This document shows positions 58,895-64,000 of a DNA stretch of 64,000 bases, in pieces (position 1 is the first letter of the stretch; every line of letters starts with the position of its first letter). Source of the DNA: Odiellus spinosus (taxonomy: Eukaryota; Arthropoda; Arachnida; Opiliones; Phalangiidae); assembly GCA_963920705.1 (NCBI GenBank), contig OY987225.1, positions 15,084,829 to 15,148,828 of the forward strand, given 5' to 3'. Position numbers and translations under genes: made by a program. Below the pieces are notes generated by a model. It was given only the letters and a program-made list of their open reading frames with translations. It had not been told where the DNA came from and did no database searches.

Positions 58895-59224
58895 CCTCAG
58901 GCTCTGGAACAATATCTTAAGACCACTATTTATAATCACGTGAAGAATTTTCTTCACGACTCCCAACACGGCTTTCTGCGGGGAAAGTCTACAGGATCAA
59001 ATCTCCTCTCCACTCTTCATACTTGGATGGAGGCTTTCAATGGTGGGCTTCCCATCGATGTCTTATACCTCGACATTTCTAAGGCCTTTGACACGGTGCC
59101 TCATGATCGACTTCTTTCTAAACTAGCGTGTTATGGCATTGGTGGAGCGCTTCTCCATTGGCTTTCGGCTTACCTCCACGGTCGTACTCAGAGTGTTTCC
59201 CTTTTAGCGCATTTCCTTGAGCCT
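58895..59224 (+). pseudogene. LINE reverse transcriptase, continuation after the Gypsy insertion
   Basis: The frame resumes with LEQYLKTTIYNHVKNFLHDS, HGFLRGKSTGSNLLSTLHTW and VLYLDISKAFDTVPHDRLL, the conserved palm segment, then LACYGIGGALLHWLSAYLHG. It ends abruptly near 59224; the catalytic FADD box and 3' end are missing. About 25 bp of LINE sequence seem to be lost at the Gypsy junction. Confidence 0.85.
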
Positions 59225-60450
59225 GAACTCGAGGTAGTGTCAAAAAATATCAAAACTGCAAGCCTGAGAAGAGCGCAGAAAAATTATGAAAAGCACTTTA
59301 GCATGCTCTGCCCACAGAGATCAATAAATGCCATTGGCTAAGCGTAGTTTTTCTATTACTCAAAATAGAAGAGAAAGAACTAGGAAACGCCTACTTAGAC
59401 TTTTCTCATTATCCTGCCTGGGTATATATATTCGGGTGGGAGGAATCTGATCGGGACTACACTCAGGCCTGGAAATAGGGCTCTAGTCACGGCATTTGAC
59501 TACTAAAATTAATTGAAATCAGAGGGATAACTAGTCAGTTTGACTAGTAAAACATTTTCCTAAATTTTAATGTTCATCAAACCCAAAAAGGGGAAAAACG
59601 AGATTATAAGCAAATGGGAAAAGCTTAAATTCAGTCCTCGCGAATACGACTTACGAGAGTGAAGGGGGAAATATTTGGAGGTGCTCTGGTGCAGTAGCCA
59701 AAAAAACTGCAGCCTCTCTCTCTCTCTCATGCATGACGCATCCCCTTCTCTTAAGTTTTAACTTAGTATAGTATAGCTTTTCTTAACCTTCGAAAGTTGG
59801 AACCCCCAAAAAATAGTACATGGGAACGCGCATGCTCGTTTCCATTTCGAACTTTCGACCGGCACTACTCTGAATTTTGAAAATAAAAATTGGTTGTAGA
59901 CATTCAAGATTCTAGCCAGTATCAGAATCATACCTCATAGCTTCTAATTTGGACCTTCTTAATGCGCCATTTGATGATTTATCAATAAAAATATTTTAGC
60001 TAGTCAAACTCGGACTCTAGTCATTAAAAATTTGTGATTCACGAAAGTCATGTAACGACTCTAACGAGTCATATTAACTCGTGATATCAAATTCCTACTT
60101 GTATTCTGATGGCTAAAGCATAATATGAATACGGTCTTTCCTTCTTGTTTCATACCCGTATTTTTAACCCCAGTAGTCAGTGACTACTAAATTAAAATAA
60201 GATAAGGGGCTGACTACTAAAAATATCCTTTATTTCTAAGACTCACCATAACACCGTCCTATCAAATGGATTAGGTTACCTTAGACAAAAGTCTGATAAG
60301 ACTTAAACCGCACGACAAGGCTGGTTTGGAAGTCACAATTTTTTGTTATCATTTCTGAAGCGTGATATAGCTCACTCAACAAGGCTATATCTACAAATTC
60401 TGTAGTACCAAAACTACCAAAGACCCAACAAACTTCCAAATATTCAAGAA
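59225..60450. other. Unclassified sequence, no gene seen
   Basis: Contains a CT microsatellite (about 59713-59729), a TATATATA stretch near 59426, and repeated GACTACTAAA / TTGACTAGT motifs (59500-59550 and 60180-60225) that may mark an old hAT-like MITE starting CAGGCCTGGAAATAGGG at about 59465. Confidence 0.35.
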
Positions 60451-62014
60451 TCAAGAAACGTTTTCAAAAATCCCTGAATTTTTAAAGTGGTCCAGGCAAT
60501 TTTTAAAGTGGTCATTTGCCCTCTGGCACGCCTTATTTCCCACGCTGTCTATGGGTATGTCAGCTTCAACAGTGTCTTCTACAATATCGGACAAAAGCTC
60601 TTCGGAAAGAGTGACGTCATTTTTTCTATAAAGTGGCGTACCTACTAAGAATTTAAGGGCTTCTAAAATTTGCCTTGGGCGCACGGTTTCAAATAAAAAC
60701 GGGTTTTGCGTACTGCATTCGCCGCATCAATTTTATTTGAATTGTATGCGTGTTATGAGGCAGCCTTGGCAAAACTGAGCAGGACGTGTCGACGCTACAT
60801 GGGACGTTTACAACTGTGCCCTTAGATCCCTTTTGCAAATCACACCCGAGAGATTTTATCGATATGAATGGAATTCTCGGACTAACGAGACGTTGCTCGA
60901 GATTGGATAACTCAGTCACAATCGCAGGAACGTCGGGAAAACTAAAACCATTCAATGGACTATACTTCGGTATCTGCCCCTTAGATATGGCTGCGTAGCA
61001 AGCCTTGCATAAAATGACAACCGCCGATAAAATATTATACACATGCCCTACACGAGCCTGAAAAGCATCGTTAGACATTGAAGTCGTACTATTTCTGAAA
61101 CAAAGTCTAGAACAAATTTCGCACCTGTGAGTAGGAATGTCTCTTATCTGTTCGGAATACAAATGCTCCAGATATCTGGGATCACCTTTTTTTATTGACT
61201 TTCCTAATCTTTCCCTCTCCCGAAATTCTGGATCTTCTCTGCGCATAGCCTTATCGTCGCGGTCTGCGGCTCTAAAAGCGGGGTTCGTTCTTTTTGTAGC
61301 CTTAACTAATTGTTCCCTCTCCCGAAATTCGGGATCTTCTCTGCGCAGAGCCTTATCGTCGCGGTCTGCGGCTCTAAAAGCGGGGTTCGCTCTTTTTGCA
61401 GCCTTAACCAATCGTTCCCTCTCCCGAAATTCGGGATCTTCTCTGCGCAGAGCCATATCGCTACTCTCTGCAGCTCTAAAAGCGGGGTTCGCTCTTTTTG
61501 TAGCCTTAACTAATTTTTCCCTCTCCCGAAATTCTGGATCTTCTCTGCGCATAGCCTTATCGTCGCGGTCTGCGGCTCTAAAAGCGGGGTACGCTCTTTT
61601 TGCAGCCTTAACCAATCGTTCCCGCTCCCGAAATTCGGGATCTTCTCTGCGCTTAGCCTTATTTATTCTTTCCTTATCACGGAATTGGGGGTCTAGCCTA
61701 CGAGCAAGCATATCACACCTTCCCCTTTTTTTAGGAGTCCCCTCACTATTATTATCAACCAAATTTTCAACTATTGAAGTTGTTTGATTTTCCCTCCCCA
61801 AATCACTTGGATTTTGAAAGCTGCCAGCTCCCGGAATACTATTCGGAGCTTCACTCGCTTTTTGCTTATCTCTTTTGAGCTTGTATAGCTCCCTGCGTCT
61901 AGCATTGCGCTTGTCCCTCGCATCGGGAGTCTCCAATTTTGAAGCTCGTTCTTTCCTATCTTTATCATTTTTGTCGTTTGAAGCCTCTTCTTCCTTTTTC
62001 TGGCGGTCAGACAT
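60451..62014 (-). pseudogene. Helitron protein, N-terminal part (truncated)
   Basis: A 441-codon frame (62014 to 60689) starts with a charged Lys/Arg/Glu-rich region holding five tandem 34-aa repeats (REDPEFRERERLVKAAKRA ... PAFRAADRDDKA). A CEICSRLC and CKAC cysteine cluster follows, then IPKYSPLNGFSFPDVP, LEQRLVSPRIPFI, NVPCSVDTSCSVLPRLP and IKLMRRMQYAKPVF. This is the conserved segment (DUF6570-type) before the Rep domain in animal Helitrons. A frameshift near 60686 moves the reading to ETVRPRQILEALKFLVGTPLY, which ends near 60451. The HUH nuclease and helicase parts are missing, so it is a fragment. Confidence 0.8.
61200..61700 (-). repeat. 102-bp coding minisatellite (five units) in the Helitron ORF
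   Basis: CCCGAAATTC recurs at 61219, 61321, 61423, 61525 and 61627, exactly 102 bp apart. Each 34-aa unit is itself two diverged 17-aa halves. Confidence 0.9.
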
Positions 62015-62154
62015 TCTATCCAGAATATTTATTATTAGTATAAAGAGTATGTATGAAGTAAAGACTTAGACCGGTTTGCCAAGAGTGAAAAACTATATTT
62101 GCAAACCATTACTAAGAAAATTACACGAATTTTACTTATTTAAGGAAATGTAAC

Positions 62155-62226
62155 CTAACCTCTCTTTTTAAATAAAGGCTAACTTCTCTTTTTAAATAAA
62201 GGCTAACTTCTCTTTTTAAATAAAGG
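62155..62226. repeat. 24-bp tandem repeat, three units
   Basis: CTAACTTCTC followed by TTTTTAAATAAAGG, three times. It lies upstream of the Helitron ORF. The rest of 62015-62478 shows no gene. Confidence 0.85.
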
Positions 62227-62478
62227 TTTGCGCTCAATATTTTTAGCACCATTATTTTTTCTAATTTTTTTCTTTGAGAATAAAGGAAGCTATTCTACAA
62301 TCTACCCGCTTTTGTTACCGTATTAAATCAACGTTGAATAAGGTTCGCGGAAATATATTCTTCGCCGAGGCAGTGATCGAAATCATCGCCTGTTTTATAT
62401 CGTGAAGACGAAAACCGTTACCGGGCCTTCCGCGTTCTAAGCCTAAGCTCACTGGTCTCGCGCTTATTCCGTTCCGCC

Positions 62479-62554
62479 TAAAGCCGGATTCACACAGACC
62501 CATTTTCACGCGTTTCATGCTCGAGCGCTAATAGGTCTGTGTGCATCCGGCTTA
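62479..62554. mobile_element. Palindromic mini-MITE with AAGCCGGAT terminus, short copy
   Basis: AAAGCCGGATTCACACAGAC and the inverse GTCTGTGTGCATCCGGCTT. It is a shortened relative of 63875-63991. Confidence 0.7.
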
Positions 62555-62799
62555 AAGCTTCATTTTCATGCTCTCTAGTAGCGGGTAAAGAACCTAAAAA
62601 AATCGCCTCCGCTACAAGCTGGCATCGATTTCATGCTTGCTAAAGACGAAATAAATCGCGGAAAAATCCAAAATTAGCGGATTTTCACTAGCCGATCTGT
62701 TCGAAACAGATATTTTCCGCCTCCGCTAAGCGGACCCGCGTAACTTCAAAACGCACGCTAAAATTGTTCGCTACTAGCGAACATGAAAATGAAGCTTAA
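62551..62799. mobile_element. MITE with TTAAAGCTTCATTTTCATG terminus
   Basis: The left end is matched by the inverse CATGAAAATGAAGCTTAAG at the right. CTAGTAGCG and CGCTACTAG pair inside. No ORF. Confidence 0.6.
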
Positions 62800-62810
62800 G
62801 GCAGCCTAGG

Positions 62811-63705
62811 CGCAACGAAATAAGCGCGAGAGTAGTGTCTGTCTGATTCGGCATGTTGCCAATGTTTGAAAGTCGAAAAACCCACAGTCACTTACCAAAT
62901 TTTTAGGCAGCCAATTATCCAGCACCGAACTCTCCTAGATCTTTTAGTAAGCGACTGTGGGTTTTTCGACTTCCAAACGGTATGTACCCCTTTCGCCCAA
63001 AACATTTCGCCCAAAATTATCTATTCCCATTTCGCCCAAGACATTTTTGGACCAAAATTATCTATTTCCATTTCGCCCAATCCTACTTTGCCCAATCGCT
63101 TTATCATTTGGCCCTAAATTATCTCTTCCCATTTTGCCCAAACTAAAAATTCCTTTTCTCAATTCGCCCAATCCCAATTTGCCCAATTGTTTTATCAGCT
63201 AGCCTAGAATTATCTATTCCCATTTCGCCCAACAAAAAATTTCTCTTCCCTTTTCGCCTAAAACGATTAAAGCTTAAACCTTTTAAAATTTAAAGTCTTA
63301 GTAGGCCAAAAAAGTGACTTTTATTTAATTTAGGTTAGGTTAGGTTAGGTTGGGGGAAAAAAGTGGAAAAATGTGACTTGGGCAAAATGAGATTGGTCCA
63401 AATCAAAATTGGGCGAAACGAGATTGGGCAAGAAGACATTAGGCCAAATGGGAATTGGGCCAACGGAAATTGGGCGAAAAGAAATTGGGCCAAATGGGGT
63501 TGGGCGAAATGGGATTTGGGCGAAATGGGATTTGGGCGAAATGGGAATTGGGCGAAATGAAATTGTGCGAAAACATACTGGGCGAAATGGGAATTGGGCG
63601 AAATGAAATTGGGCGAAAATAAATTGGGCGAAATGGGGGTAGACCTTTCAAACATTGGGAATACGCCGAATCCGACAACACTACTCTCGCGCTTATTTCG
63701 TTGCG
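62811..63705. mobile_element. 895-bp foldback whose arms are TTCGCCCAA-type minisatellites
   Basis: Outer ends CGCAACGAAATAAGCGCGAG and its inverse match well and continue as GAGTAGTGT and CCAATGTTTGAAAG. The left arm is full of CCCATTTCGCCCAA and the right arm of its inverse TTGGGCGAAATGGG. The loop holds TTAGG repeats (63330-63356). A separate hairpin (62871-62972, GTCGAAAAACCCACAGTC and inverse) is inserted in the left arm. ORFs here are repeat artefacts. Confidence 0.75.
63330..63356 (+). repeat. Short TTAGG telomere-type repeat
   Basis: Four TTAGG units followed by TTGGG. TTAGG is the arthropod telomere motif, but a short internal run like this is not a telomere. Confidence 0.7.
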
Positions 63706-63709
63706 ATTA

Positions 63710-63866
63710 ATACCCTCGTTAGACGAGGCCTAATTAGCCGTGGTTTTATCAGATTTAACCGAGGTTTAAGTAGCCTTCTCAGTTCAAAAAACTTCGGTTA
63801 ACTGTGATTAAACCTCGATTAAATATAATTAAACAGGCTAGTTACGCCTCGTCTGAAAATGGTATA
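63710..63866. mobile_element. Foldback MITE with GACGAGGC terminus, copy 3
   Basis: Starts TACCCTCGTTAGACGAGGCC and ends GCCTCGTCTGAAAATGGTAT, with GGTTTAA / TTAAACC pairs inside. Confidence 0.7.
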
Positions 63867-63874
63867 AGGCTGCC

Positions 63875-63991
63875 TTAAGCCGGATGCACACAGACCTATT
63901 TTCACGCGTTTCACGCTTGTGCGCTGATAGAAGTACCATTAGCGCGCGAGCGTGAAACGCGTGAAAATAGGTCTGTGTGAATCCGGCTTTA
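63875..63991. mobile_element. Palindromic MITE with AAGCCGGATGCACACAGACC terminus
   Basis: Arms of about 48 bp are almost perfectly complementary (CTATTTTCACGCGTTTCACG and its inverse) around a loop of about 15 nt. It can form a long hairpin. Confidence 0.8.
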
Positions 63992-64000
63992 GGCACAACG

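Noticed and set aside
61137-61787. 216-codon plus-strand ORF rich in Ser/Leu repeats
   Set aside because: Antisense shadow of the Helitron 102-bp repeats; the minus strand gives recognisable Helitron motifs.
63335-63681. Overlapping ORFs of NWAK / FAQF repeats
   Set aside because: Artefacts of the TTGGGCGAAATGGG minisatellite in the foldback arms.
1-64000. tRNA or rRNA genes
   Set aside because: I looked for cloverleaf and rRNA signatures by eye and found none I could support; a tRNAscan run would settle it.
40010-64000. UBE2L3 exon 1
   Set aside because: No minus-strand ATG followed by a codon series like the family start and a GT donor was convincing; short exons can be missed by eye.

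Overview
The window is eukaryotic, most likely from an arthropod. The coding exons are short, have GT-AG borders and lie in an AT-rich, intron- and transposon-dominated landscape. Short runs of TTAGG-type repeat are present. The only host gene I recognise is an orthologue of the E2 ubiquitin-conjugating enzyme UBE2L3 (UbcH7) on the minus strand. Exons 2, 3 and 4 are at 39914-40009, 14589-14775 and 8324-8478. They give 145 of the family's usual 154 residues. Exon 1 (about 9 codons) was not found and is probably beyond 40 kb or outside the window. Nearly everything else is mobile DNA, and most of it sits in or next to the introns of this gene.

Layout. 1-7533: a rearranged copy (A) of a two-gene Kolobok-type DNA transposon, an inverted dimer whose left end is cut by the window edge. 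7538-16.9 kb: UBE2L3 exons 4 and 3, several MITEs, a 2.2 kb foldback repeat and a GC-rich dispersed repeat. 16.9-28.0 kb: a decayed P-superfamily-like transposon holding a nest of four younger insertions, the largest being an intact 6072-bp Kolobok element (copy B, 18935-25006, TTAA target duplication). 28.2-32.5 kb: a decayed Gypsy retroelement with later insertions. 32.5-43 kb: UBE2L3 exon 2, MITEs and a mariner-like remnant. 43.9-46.6 kb: a foldback element and a 5'-truncated LINE. 47-52 kb: MITEs and a perfect 138-bp palindrome. 52.2-59.2 kb: a LINE split by a young Gypsy element with an intact 1499-codon ORF. 60.4-62.0 kb: the N-terminal part of a Helitron protein. 62.4-64 kb: a cluster of palindromic MITEs.

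The most interesting system is the Kolobok element. Long terminal inverted repeats of about 580 bp run right up to the 5' ends of two convergent genes. One gene is a nine-exon transposase of 721 aa with an N-terminal THAP zinc finger and a DDE core (D430, D497, E641). The other is a two-exon, 171-aa protein that matches the cysteine-rich C-terminal ballast domain of P2X7 receptors but has no channel. Because both genes start at the inner edge of the same repeat, they probably share promoter sequence. Copy A also carries a 418-aa, 3'-truncated transposase gene that keeps THAP but has lost the catalytic core, a possible repressor.
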